A stretch of DNA of 18,550 nt from NCBI GenBank assembly GCA_042093735.1, contig JBELEM010000034.1, forward strand, positions 1-18,550. The letters run 5' to 3'. Below the pieces are notes generated by a model. It was not told the origin of the DNA. It ran no database searches and saw only the letters and a program-made list of their open reading frames with translations. Origin of the DNA: Hellea sp042093735 (GTDB lineage: Bacteria > Pseudomonadota > Alphaproteobacteria > Caulobacterales > Maricaulaceae). This document shows positions 7,316 to 14,233 of this stretch, piece after piece (the stretch's first letter is position 1; each line of letters starts with the position of its first letter). A program made the translations under genes and the position numbers.

Positions 7316-8320
7316 ATGAAAAATCATTATGAAAAACGCAGATCATGCGGGCCAATTTTTAAAGATATTGAAAGCGCAGCTGAGCTATTGAATGGTAACA
7401 TATACCCAACTCCATTAATTCGCTCCGATGTGATTGATATTATTGTTCAAAAAAAAGTCTGGTTTAAGCCAGAATGCAATCAAAAGAGTGGCTCATTCAA
7501 ATATAGAGGTGCATTTAATCGTTTAGCCAACCTATCAACCGCCTACAAAGCAAGAGGAGTTGTAGCGACAAGTTCAGGTAATCATGCACAAGGTATCGCA
7601 AAAGCGGCAAAAGAATTAAATATTGAAGCACACATTGTTATGCCAACTGACGCTCCAGTTGTAAAAATCAACGGGGTAAAAGGTGATAATGGGATAATAC
7701 ATTTTTATGATAGATATACTGAAAGTCGGGAGGAAATTGCGGAGCACTTATCAAAAAAGTATGGATATATATATGTACCCAGCTTTGATGATCCCTATAT
7801 CATAGCTGGTCAAGGTACGATTGGATTAGAGATTGCAAACAGTGGTATTCCTTTTGATGGACTAATAACTTGCTTAGGGGGTGGCGGGTTGTGTGCTGGT
7901 ATTAGTTTGGCAATGAAAAAATTATCACCTAAAACCAAAATTTTTGGTGTTGAGCCATTCTTGTATAATGATCATCAACTCTCCCTTTTATCAAAAAAAA
8001 GAAAGTCTGTTCCAATTACGAATGAAACAATTTGTGATGCACTCATGACACCAATGCCTGGTAAGGTTACATGGCCGATTAATAAAAAATCTTTATCAAA
8101 TGTATTTACTGTTACGGACGATGAATGCCGTTATTCAATGGCAATTTTCAAAAAAGAGACAGGCATACAGCTTGAACCTGGTGGGGCAGTTGCTTTAGCT
8201 TCCTTATTAAGAGGTGATTTTAGTAAATATCCAAATATCAATGCAATATGTGTGATTTTGTCGGGCGGTAATGTGGATAATTCTATTGCACGTAGTGCAG
8301 ATGAGGCTTTGGGTTTGTAA
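7316..8320 (+). CDS. Fold-type II PLP enzyme, threonine/serine dehydratase or serine racemase-like
   Basis: A 334-residue PLP enzyme predicted to deaminate or racemise a hydroxy-amino acid such as threonine or serine. Lys62 in SGSFKYRGA should bind PLP, TSSGNHAQG (85-93) is the substrate carboxylate/re-face loop, and the glycine-rich GGGG at 188-191 binds the cofactor phosphate. GVEP followed by YNDHQ fits the divalent-metal site of serine racemase-type enzymes. There is no C-terminal ACT domain, so it is not an isoleucine-feedback biosynthetic IlvA. Threo-3-hydroxyaspartate dehydratase and ectoine-utilisation EutB-like enzymes are other possibilities within this family. The ATG at 7316 has no obvious ribosome-binding site. 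It is divergent from the acyl-CoA ligase and convergent with the transglycosylase. Confidence 0.85.
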   Translation: MKNHYEKRRSCGPIFKDIESAAELLNGNIYPTPLIRSDVIDIIVQKKVWFKPECNQKSGSFKYRGAFNRLANLSTAYKARGVVATSSGNHAQGIAKAAKELNIEAHIVMPTDAPVVKINGVKGDNGIIHFYDRYTESREEIAEHLSKKYGYIYVPSFDDPYIIAGQGTIGLEIANSGIPFDGLITCLGGGGLCAGISLAMKKLSPKTKIFGVEPFLYNDHQLSLLSKKRKSVPITNETICDALMTPMPGKVTWPINKKSLSNVFTVTDDECRYSMAIFKKETGIQLEPGGAVALASLLRGDFSKYPNINAICVILSGGNVDNSIARSADEALGL

Positions 8321-8410
8321 GCTTTTTATAAGTTTTGTTCATTACATTGGTATTCAAATTATACAAATTTTAGGAAATAAAGCTTATATGTGAAGATATA
8401 TATGCAAGTC

Positions 8411-10489
8411 CTAGTTTGCTAATATATTGTTATTTGTATTTATATCTTTTTTTATTTCATTTATGAATTCGTTGTTATTTCTTCTGGCTCGATATATCTG
8501 AAGATTTTCCATAACCCTTTGAACATAATTTCGTGTCTCGGAAAAAGGTATCGATTCAATCCAATCAATTGTATCAACTTCGTTTAAACGAGGATCTCCA
8601 TATTTCTGAATCCATTGGCTGGCCCTATGTGCTCCAGCATTATAGGCCGAAGCTGCTAATATATATGAACCATCAAATCTTTCGAGCAAATCGTTTAGGT
8701 GTAAAGCTCCTAATTTGGCGCTATAATCTCTATCAGCTATTAATTTTGACTTTGAATAATTTATATTATGTTTTTTCGCTGTTTCTCTTGCTGTGCTGTC
8801 GATCATTTGCATCATTCCGTATGCTTTTGCAGTACTTACTACATTGTATTCAAACTCGCTTTCTTGTCTCGCTATGGCGTAAACAAATGGTATATCAAAT
8901 TTTTTTGGAAGCATTTCTATTTCATTTATCAGTGGGTAACCTGATACCGTGAGCATTTTCTTGAAACGGGATGCTTGCTTTGCAGCTCTAATGGATGGTC
9001 TCATATAGTCATATTTTACACTTAACTGTGATAGTAAAGAGAGTAGACGCTCATCATTGTATTGATCATCCATATGAAATGAGAAGCTAGTATAAAACTC
9101 TTCTTCACCGAGCTCACCTAATAAATTCATTGCTTTTATTCTTGAGTCCTCAGAAAAGCTTTTTTCAAGGTCTTTTGTATCTTTTTCAGGTGGCAAAATT
9201 AATTTTACCCCCGCTTTATTAATTTTACTTAAAGATAGCTGGCCATAGAATGTATTAGTAAAATTCGATGACTCCATAAAATATTTACTAGCATCTTCAT
9301 CTTTAAGCTCTTCGCTTGTACGGCCTAACCAATAAAGCGCTCTACTTGATGAAACTGATGTTGAAACTCCATCATTAAGAGTTTTAAAATGTTTTTTTGC
9401 TGCAAGTGGATTTTTAAGCTTGGTTAAGGCTAACCAGCCTGCTGTAAACTCTGCTTCAGCAAACCTTGCGCCGCTGCTAATGCCGTGATTAATGCTGAGA
9501 TTATAGGCCTCTTGATACCTTTTTTCCTCTATTAACCAGCGGACATATATGCGTTTTTCAAGCCACATGAGTTGTCTTCCCCTGGGGTTCTCAACTGGCA
9601 TGTCAATTTCTTTTATGACTGGTAAAGCATAGTTTTTAGATTTTTTTATACGACGCCATTTTGATCTTTCATAATTTAGTGAGGCGTCGTTGACTAAATC
9701 TTTTGGAATTGCGTTAATAGCTTCGTCTATTCCAGACCTGTTTGTGGCTATTTTCATTCTTGCTCGAATCAAAGATCGTTTATCTTCATCTATATAATTA
9801 AGTAGTTGGTTTATTTTTTTGTAATGAAGTTTACCCTGCCATAGCAAGTGATCGGCTCTTAAGTAATGATCTTTTTCTGTAAGTTTATCTTTAAATTCGA
9901 GGTAGAGCTCTCTTTGTCTGTAACCTGTAAGCTTGGACTCATTCCAAGCTTTTCGTAGCCAATAATCTCCATTTGTCGTATCGCCAATTTTATAATAAGC
10001 TCTAGCTAACACGGCGCGGCCTTCACCCGAAACTGGAACTTTACTTTCAAACCAAGTTAATACTTCTTTGTGGCTGATAGGGTCATCAAACAAAATGCTT
10101 TCAGCTTTTGCTTGAATAGCAATAGCCCGAGGCCAGTTATGAAGTTTTTCAACTACATAGTTAATTTCTTTAAATGATATGTTAGGGCTCTTAATAGCTC
10201 GAGCCCAATATAATAAATCCCTTGATGTATCGTTATCTAGATTTTTAATTGAATTATTTAAATCACTCCAGTGACCTTTTTTTGAGGCCCTTAGTCCTTT
10301 TCTTAGGTAAGTGGATTGAGAATCATCGATTATAAAAGATGTATTTTTAGGTAGGGCTTTTAAATTTGGCAATGGAATATTTGCATATGCTTCATTGCAA
10401 AGTGATATAAAAAAATATAAATAAATTATGGTTTTACATGTTTTGAGAGTTTTTTTTAAATGTAATTTATTTGTATAAATAATATTCAT
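8411..10489 (-). CDS. slt: Soluble lytic murein transglycosylase, Slt70-like
   Basis: Periplasmic enzyme expected to cleave the MurNAc-GlcNAc bond of peptidoglycan with formation of 1,6-anhydromuramic acid. The 692 residues begin with a basic region and hydrophobic segment (TIIYLYFFISLC) ending in AYA at about 35-37, which looks like a Sec signal peptide. A long alpha-helical, TPR-like superhelical region follows to about residue 500. The C-terminal catalytic SLT domain has IARQESEF with catalytic Glu543, then AYGMMQMIDSTA and AASAYNAGAHRA, and ends with IPFSETRNYVQRV. The low-complexity tail (NINTNNN type) is unremarkable for AT-rich DNA. A GAGGG lies just 3 bases upstream of the ATG, rather close. 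Divergent from dapA across 107 bases, a pairing I recall as common in Alphaproteobacteria. Confidence 0.9.
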   Translation of the reverse strand: MNIIYTNKLHLKKTLKTCKTIIYLYFFISLCNEAYANIPLPNLKALPKNTSFIIDDSQSTYLRKGLRASKKGHWSDLNNSIKNLDNDTSRDLLYWARAIKSPNISFKEINYVVEKLHNWPRAIAIQAKAESILFDDPISHKEVLTWFESKVPVSGEGRAVLARAYYKIGDTTNGDYWLRKAWNESKLTGYRQRELYLEFKDKLTEKDHYLRADHLLWQGKLHYKKINQLLNYIDEDKRSLIRARMKIATNRSGIDEAINAIPKDLVNDASLNYERSKWRRIKKSKNYALPVIKEIDMPVENPRGRQLMWLEKRIYVRWLIEEKRYQEAYNLSINHGISSGARFAEAEFTAGWLALTKLKNPLAAKKHFKTLNDGVSTSVSSSRALYWLGRTSEELKDEDASKYFMESSNFTNTFYGQLSLSKINKAGVKLILPPEKDTKDLEKSFSEDSRIKAMNLLGELGEEEFYTSFSFHMDDQYNDERLLSLLSQLSVKYDYMRPSIRAAKQASRFKKMLTVSGYPLINEIEMLPKKFDIPFVYAIARQESEFEYNVVSTAKAYGMMQMIDSTARETAKKHNINYSKSKLIADRDYSAKLGALHLNDLLERFDGSYILAASAYNAGAHRASQWIQKYGDPRLNEVDTIDWIESIPFSETRNYVQRVMENLQIYRARRNNNEFINEIKKDINTNNNILAN

Positions 10490-10514
10490 ATTCCCTCAAA
10501 TTAAGTAAGTTTCA

Positions 10515-10543
10515 TTGTAAGATCATGCATAGACTAATTTATA
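10515..10543 (+). promoter_or_regulatory. Weak candidate promoter for dapA-smpB
   Basis: TTGTAA (10515-10520), a 17-base spacer and TTTATA (10538-10543) precede dapA by about 50 bases in the 107-base gap shared with the divergent transglycosylase. TATAAA at 10542-10547 is a better -10 on its own but has no matching -35 at proper spacing. No lysine riboswitch could fit in this gap. Confidence 0.25.
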
Positions 10544-10596
10544 TAAAGTTGTTATTTAATTTTGCATTAACGTAATTGAGTATTTGAAAGAATCTT

Positions 10597-11472
10597 ATGA
10601 TAAGAGGATCTATAACAGCCTTAGTTACCCCCTTCAAAGATGGGGCGGTAGATGAAAAATCATTTCAGGATTTTATTGAATGGCAAATAGAATCTGGAAC
10701 TCACGGACTTGTACCGTGCGGAACAACAGGTGAATCTGCTACTTTATCTGATATGGAGCATAAAAGAGTAATCGAGTTATGTGTAGAAGCTGCAAATGGA
10801 CGGGTGCCAGTAATAGCTGGTGCAGGATCAAATGAAACATCAGTTTCCATTGAATATACAAAGAAGGCGAAGTCTGTCGGGGCCGATGCTGTATTAGTTG
10901 TTACTCCATATTATAACAGGCCGAGTCAGGAAGGTATTTTCCAACATTTCAAAGCAATTTCTAATTCTGTCGATATACCAATTATTGTATATAATATACC
11001 AGCACGTTCTGTTGTTGATATCACTAATGATACCATGGGTCGTTTAGCAACTCTTGATAATGTTGTTGGTTGCAAAGATGCCACTGGTGAAATTTCTAGG
11101 GTGGCGGCGATATATGAAAGGTGCGGAAAAGATTTTATACAGTTATCTGGAGATGATCCTTCCTCATTGGGGCATACAGCCCATGGTGGACAAGGCTGTA
11201 TATCTGTTGGCTCAAACGTTGCCCCTAAAGCTTATGGGCGGTTTCATGATTTAATGTGGAATAATAAGTTTGACGAAGCGAAGGCTCTGAATAGAACATT
11301 GCATCGGCTTCACCAGGATCTTTTTGTTGATCCTAGTCCAGCACCTGCTAAGTACGCCTTGAGCTTACTTGGCAGGATGAATCCAGATGTGCGTTTGCCA
11401 ATAACCGCTGTAAAAGATTCCAGTAAGGAATTAATACTATCCGCTATGAGAAGGGCTGGTATTAATATTTAA
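10597..11472 (+). CDS. dapA: 4-Hydroxy-tetrahydrodipicolinate synthase
   Basis: Condenses pyruvate with aspartate semialdehyde, the first step of the lysine/diaminopimelate branch that feeds peptidoglycan. The 291 residues align well with E. coli DapA (292). The catalytic set is complete: Thr43/Thr44 in CGTTGES, Tyr106 in TPYYNRP, Tyr132 and Arg137 in YNIPARS, and the Schiff-base Lys160 in GCKDATGE. The start MIRGSITALVTPF is the family norm, preceded by a weak GAAAG. smpB follows after 2 bases. Lysine-feedback sensitivity cannot be judged from sequence by eye. Confidence 0.97.
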   Translation: MIRGSITALVTPFKDGAVDEKSFQDFIEWQIESGTHGLVPCGTTGESATLSDMEHKRVIELCVEAANGRVPVIAGAGSNETSVSIEYTKKAKSVGADAVLVVTPYYNRPSQEGIFQHFKAISNSVDIPIIVYNIPARSVVDITNDTMGRLATLDNVVGCKDATGEISRVAAIYERCGKDFIQLSGDDPSSLGHTAHGGQGCISVGSNVAPKAYGRFHDLMWNNKFDEAKALNRTLHRLHQDLFVDPSPAPAKYALSLLGRMNPDVRLPITAVKDSSKELILSAMRRAGINI

Positions 11473-11474
11473 GT

Positions 11475-11939
11475 ATGCCCTCAGAGATTAAAAAATTAAT
11501 CGCGGAAAATCGTCGAGCCCGTTTTGATTATATCATTGATGAGGTCGTTGAAGCTGGAATAATGCTTGTAGGTACTGAGGTTAAGTCATTGCGGGGGGGG
11601 CAAGCTAATATTACTGAGAGCTATGCAGCAATAGAAAATCAGGAATTATTCTTAATTAATGCTACAATACCGATATATGCACCTGCTAGTCAGTTTAATC
11701 ACTTACCAACACGACCGCGAAAGTTATTGTTAAAACAAAATGAAATCAATAAGTTATGGAGCTTAACTCAAAGAAAAGGCAGAACCCTAATACCACTAAA
11801 AATGTATTTCAACGGTAATGGGCGTGTAAAAATTCAAATAGGTACAGCAACGGGTAAAGATAACAAAGATAAAAGAGAAACTGTTAAAAAGCGGGATTGG
11901 CAGCGTGATAAGGCCCGTTTAATGAGGGATAGAGGTTAA
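11475..11939 (+). CDS. smpB: SsrA (tmRNA)-binding protein
   Basis: Binds tmRNA and the ribosome in trans-translation, rescuing stalled ribosomes. At 154 residues it has the family's length and skeleton: GTEVKSLRGGQAN (33-45), SQFNHLPTRPRKLLL (72-86), and the C-terminal DKRETVKKRDWQRDKARLMR (132-151) that lies in the mRNA channel. Several usually conserved positions differ: NAT where NAH is common (63), NHLP for NHEP (78), and TATGKDNKDKRE for the usual A-R/K-GKK-x-x-DKRE (124-135). It reads through without a frameshift despite a run of eight G at 11593-11600. Two bases downstream of dapA and probably co-transcribed. It converges on the UDG gene with a 6-base gap. Confidence 0.95.
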   Translation: MPSEIKKLIAENRRARFDYIIDEVVEAGIMLVGTEVKSLRGGQANITESYAAIENQELFLINATIPIYAPASQFNHLPTRPRKLLLKQNEINKLWSLTQRKGRTLIPLKMYFNGNGRVKIQIGTATGKDNKDKRETVKKRDWQRDKARLMRDRG

Positions 11940-11945
11940 ATGCAA

Positions 11946-12584
11946 CTAAATATTTATATGACCTCTAATGCTCTCAAATACTGAAAAAAACATTTCTTCC
12001 GTTAATCTCTTTGTATTCGTGTTGTAGCGAGAGCAATGATAGCTTGAAAAGAGTTTTTTATTGTTATCAAGTTTATTTATGGCATGGTGACTAAATTTGT
12101 GCGCGCTTAATTTTAGGTTAAGTGCTCTAACTGTATTGTCATGACTTATTTTACCCAAGCAAAGTATCGCTTTCACAGAGCTTAAATGATCAATCTCATT
12201 TTTTAAAAATTTTCTACAAGTTTTTGATTCAATTCCAATTGGTTTGTTTTGTGGAGGTACGCAGCGCACAGCATTTGTTATCCGTGCACCGATTAGTTCA
12301 AGTCCATCATCGATAGTTCCGCCATAGTTACCTCGAGTAAATCCATATTTTTTTAAGGCAGAAAAAAGTAAATCACCCGCCCAATCTCCAGTGAAAGGAC
12401 GACCAGTTTTATTTGCTCCGTGCATTCCAGGGGCAAGTCCAATAATTAATAATTTAGGAGTCTTATCTCCAAAGCTAGGAACAGGGGAATTATGGTAATC
12501 TGGAAATTCTATCCGTTTTTTCAAAAGAAACTTATGTAACCTTGGGCATAGATTGCAATTTTTATTTGGTTCATCAAAAGTCAT
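11946..12584 (-). CDS. Uracil-DNA glycosylase, family 5 (UdgB)-like, Fe-S
   Basis: Predicted base-excision repair enzyme that removes uracil, and in this family sometimes hypoxanthine or other deaminated bases, from DNA. The 212 residues carry four cysteines, C10, C13, C108 and C123, spaced C-x2-C ... C-x14-C, as in the 4Fe-4S uracil glycosylases. The active-site motif GLAPGMHGANKTGRPFTGD (49-67) has the family 5 form, with no Asp or Glu at the position used as a catalytic base in family 4, and the second motif is SSYHCSRYNTNTKRLT near the C-terminus. The start ATG overlaps the NYN gene stop by one base and has no ribosome-binding site of its own, suggesting translational coupling. Confidence 0.85.
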   Translation of the reverse strand: MTFDEPNKNCNLCPRLHKFLLKKRIEFPDYHNSPVPSFGDKTPKLLIIGLAPGMHGANKTGRPFTGDWAGDLLFSALKKYGFTRGNYGGTIDDGLELIGARITNAVRCVPPQNKPIGIESKTCRKFLKNEIDHLSSVKAILCLGKISHDNTVRALNLKLSAHKFSHHAINKLDNNKKLFSSYHCSRYNTNTKRLTEEMFFSVFESIRGHINI

Positions 12585-13129
12585 TAGTTATCAGTAATGC
12601 TATTATGTCTGCTAATGATTTTATCCATACTTGAAATTTCTATAAAGTCATTTGCCTGTCTTCTTAATTCATCTGCAAGCATTGGAGGGTTAGACTTTAA
12701 TGTTGATACAACTGTTACTCTTACCCCTTTTCTCTGAACAGCCTTTAAGGCTACACGAAAGTCACCATCACCTGAGAATAATATCATATGATCAATTCTT
12801 GCGCATAATTCGAGCATATCAACTATTATTTCTGCATCCATATCTCCCTTAACGAGTCGACGACCATTTCTGTCTATTAAATGCTTGGCTGGTTTTGTGA
12901 TAAGTTGCCATCCATTATAAGACAGCCAGTCAACAAGAGTTTTTATTGGAGAATAATCGTCATCATCAATGATTGCAGTGTAGTAGTTTGCAGTTATCAG
13001 ATTTCCTTTTTCAGAAAAAAAATCCAATAATTTTGAATAATCTATGTCAAAGTCTAAATATTTAACAGTATTGTAAAGATTTGACCCATCGATAAATATT
13101 GCTATGCGTTCATTTGGATAAAAGGCCAT
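12584..13129 (-). CDS. NYN-domain (LabA/DUF88-like) putative nuclease
   Basis: A 181-residue protein consisting almost wholly of a PIN-like NYN domain, a fold found in metal-dependent ribonucleases. The acidic residues expected to bind metal are visible: Asp14 in IFIDGSN, Asp96 and Asp98 in KGDMDAE, and Asp121 and Asp123 in FSGDGDF. VRVTVVS and LADELRRQANDFIEI complete the family pattern. The substrate is unknown. It is the first gene of a two-gene unit with the downstream glycosylase (one-base overlap), and lies only 21 bases from divergent folK. A role in RNA turnover is a family-level inference. Confidence 0.85.
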   Translation of the reverse strand: MAFYPNERIAIFIDGSNLYNTVKYLDFDIDYSKLLDFFSEKGNLITANYYTAIIDDDDYSPIKTLVDWLSYNGWQLITKPAKHLIDRNGRRLVKGDMDAEIIVDMLELCARIDHMILFSGDGDFRVALKAVQRKGVRVTVVSTLKSNPPMLADELRRQANDFIEISSMDKIISRHNSITDN

Positions 13130-13150
13130 TGTTACACCAGAAATGATTAT

Positions 13151-13663
13151 ATGTTAAAAAGTAAAAAAATTTATATAGCTTTTGGAGCTAACTTACACAA
13201 TCCGAAAGTAACATTTACATCTGTTATTTCAGAGTTAAAGAAATACAATATTGAAATTATTAAGTTTTCAAATTTATGGGCCAGCCCTGCATGGCCAGAG
13301 GGTTCATGTCAACCAGATTATACCAATGCATGCGCTGAGATTCTTTATCATGGTTCTGATATATCTCTTCTCCAGTTTCTTCACACCATTGAAGACCGTT
13401 TTGGCCGTAAACGTAACACAAAAAACGAGTCTCGTTCTATTGACTTAGATATTTTAGATTTTCGTTCAAAACATATTGTTCATGAACATGGATTAATTTT
13501 ACCACATCCGCGTATGAAAAATCGTGCATTTGTACTTTTACCCTTGAAAGAGGTAGCTCCGTCGTGGGAGGATCCCGTTTCAGGACTTTCGATAGATGAG
13601 CTCATAGGTAGATTGCCAATAAGTGATGTACTTAATACTGTCCCTTTAGGTCCACTTATATAA
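13151..13663 (+). CDS. folK: 2-Amino-4-hydroxy-6-hydroxymethyldihydropteridine pyrophosphokinase
   Basis: Transfers pyrophosphate from ATP to 6-hydroxymethyl-dihydropterin in folate synthesis. The 170 residues include IYIAFGANLHNP (7-18), the pterin-binding WASPAWPE (43-50), the magnesium-binding pair Asp98 and Asp100 in RSIDLDIL, and LPHPRMKNRAFVLLPLKEVAP (117-137), the PROSITE-like HPPK signature region. It is a stand-alone FolK, with no folB or folP next to it. Divergent from the NYN gene with a 21-base gap, so its promoter must lie in the NYN coding sequence or it shares one from elsewhere. rpoZ follows after 132 bases. Confidence 0.94.
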   Translation: MLKSKKIYIAFGANLHNPKVTFTSVISELKKYNIEIIKFSNLWASPAWPEGSCQPDYTNACAEILYHGSDISLLQFLHTIEDRFGRKRNTKNESRSIDLDILDFRSKHIVHEHGLILPHPRMKNRAFVLLPLKEVAPSWEDPVSGLSIDELIGRLPISDVLNTVPLGPLI

Positions 13664-13717
13664 AATAAACTATGGCCCTAAATAAAAGTTAAGCCAAATT
13701 TTAATACCACCTTGCAA

Positions 13718-13747
13718 TTGTTTACTTGCATGATTCATTTCTATAAA
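13718..13747 (+). promoter_or_regulatory. Candidate promoter of rpoZ and the genes downstream
   Basis: TTGTTT at 13718-13723, an 18-base spacer, then TATAAA at 13742-13747. This is a reasonable sigma70-type pair in the 132-base gap between folK and rpoZ, the longest non-coding gap in the window. The -10 lies within a perfect CTATAA-A-TTATAG inverted repeat (13741-13753). Transcription would start near 13754, just before the palindromic element at 13758-13776. Confidence 0.45.
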
Positions 13748-13757
13748 TTATAGGACC

Positions 13758-13776
13758 AACAAATTTGTTAACAAAT
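13758..13776 (+). promoter_or_regulatory. Interlocking palindrome in the rpoZ leader (possible operator)
   Basis: AACAAATTTGTTAACAAAT contains two overlapping perfect palindromes: 12 bases at 13758-13769 (AACAAATTTGTT) and 14 bases at 13763-13776 (ATTTGTTAACAAAT). The heptamer AACAAAT thus occurs twice directly and once inverted. It sits between the candidate transcription start and the ribosome-binding site of rpoZ (GGAG at 13786-13789), where a repressor site or RNA structure could act. In DNA this AT-rich a palindrome of this size can arise by chance. Confidence 0.35.
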
Positions 13777-13795
13777 AGTCTTTCTGGAGAATTTC

Positions 13796-14167
13796 ATGGC
13801 ACGTGTTACAGTTGAAGATTGCGTAGAAAAAGTTCCCAATAGATTTGATTTAGTATTATTAGCAGCCCATCGTTCAAGAAATATCTCAGCTGGTGCAGAG
13901 CTCACAGTTGACAGAGACAATGATAAAACTCCTGTAGTTTCGTTAAGGGAGCTTGCAGAGGAAACACTCAATCTTGATGATTTGCGTGAAAGCCTTGTTT
14001 CAAATCTGCAAAGAGTAATAACTGATGATGATATGCCAGAAGATGAAAATGAGCCTCTATTAGCTTTAGAGCATGGCGAAACTAACCCCCAAGCTGAAAT
14101 GGACGAAAACGAGTTATTGAAAGCTTTGCAAAGTGATAAAGATAACGATAATTCTAGTAGATTCTGA
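13796..14167 (+). CDS. rpoZ: RNA polymerase omega subunit
   Basis: Omega helps fold and assemble the beta-prime subunit of RNA polymerase and forms part of a ppGpp site in E. coli. At 123 residues it is typical for Alphaproteobacteria. The conserved N-terminus MARVTVEDCVEKVPNRFDLVLLAAHRSR is followed by DKTPVVSLRELAEE (43-56), with an acidic, low-conservation tail. GGAG at 13786-13789 is spaced 6 bases from the ATG. It precedes relA/spoT by 66 bases, the common pairing of omega with the stringent-response enzyme. No terminator is apparent between them, so readthrough is likely. Confidence 0.96.
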   Translation: MARVTVEDCVEKVPNRFDLVLLAAHRSRNISAGAELTVDRDNDKTPVVSLRELAEETLNLDDLRESLVSNLQRVITDDDMPEDENEPLLALEHGETNPQAEMDENELLKALQSDKDNDNSSRF

Positions 14168-14233
14168 AAATTTTTTGAGAATAAATAATAAGTTTTATGT
14201 GGCCGTTGTAAATTAAAGGGCTATAAATGAGTC

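Noticed and set aside
8318..8386. 8-base inverted repeat TAAGCTTT ... AAAGCTTA in the gap between the PLP enzyme and the transglycosylase
   Set aside because: The arms are 53 bases apart, AT-rich and self-palindromic at AAGCTT; with no T-tract it does not make a convincing terminator. Otherwise the 90-base gap shows nothing.
8533..8952. Open frame of 139 codons on the + strand inside the lytic transglycosylase
   Set aside because: It lies antisense to the conserved SLT catalytic domain, and its translation has no recognisable motif and an odd Leu/Arg/Tyr-rich composition. It is a shadow of the real gene.
10490..10596. Lysine riboswitch upstream of dapA
   Set aside because: The gap is 107 bases, much shorter than the lysine aptamer needs, and shows no matching helices.
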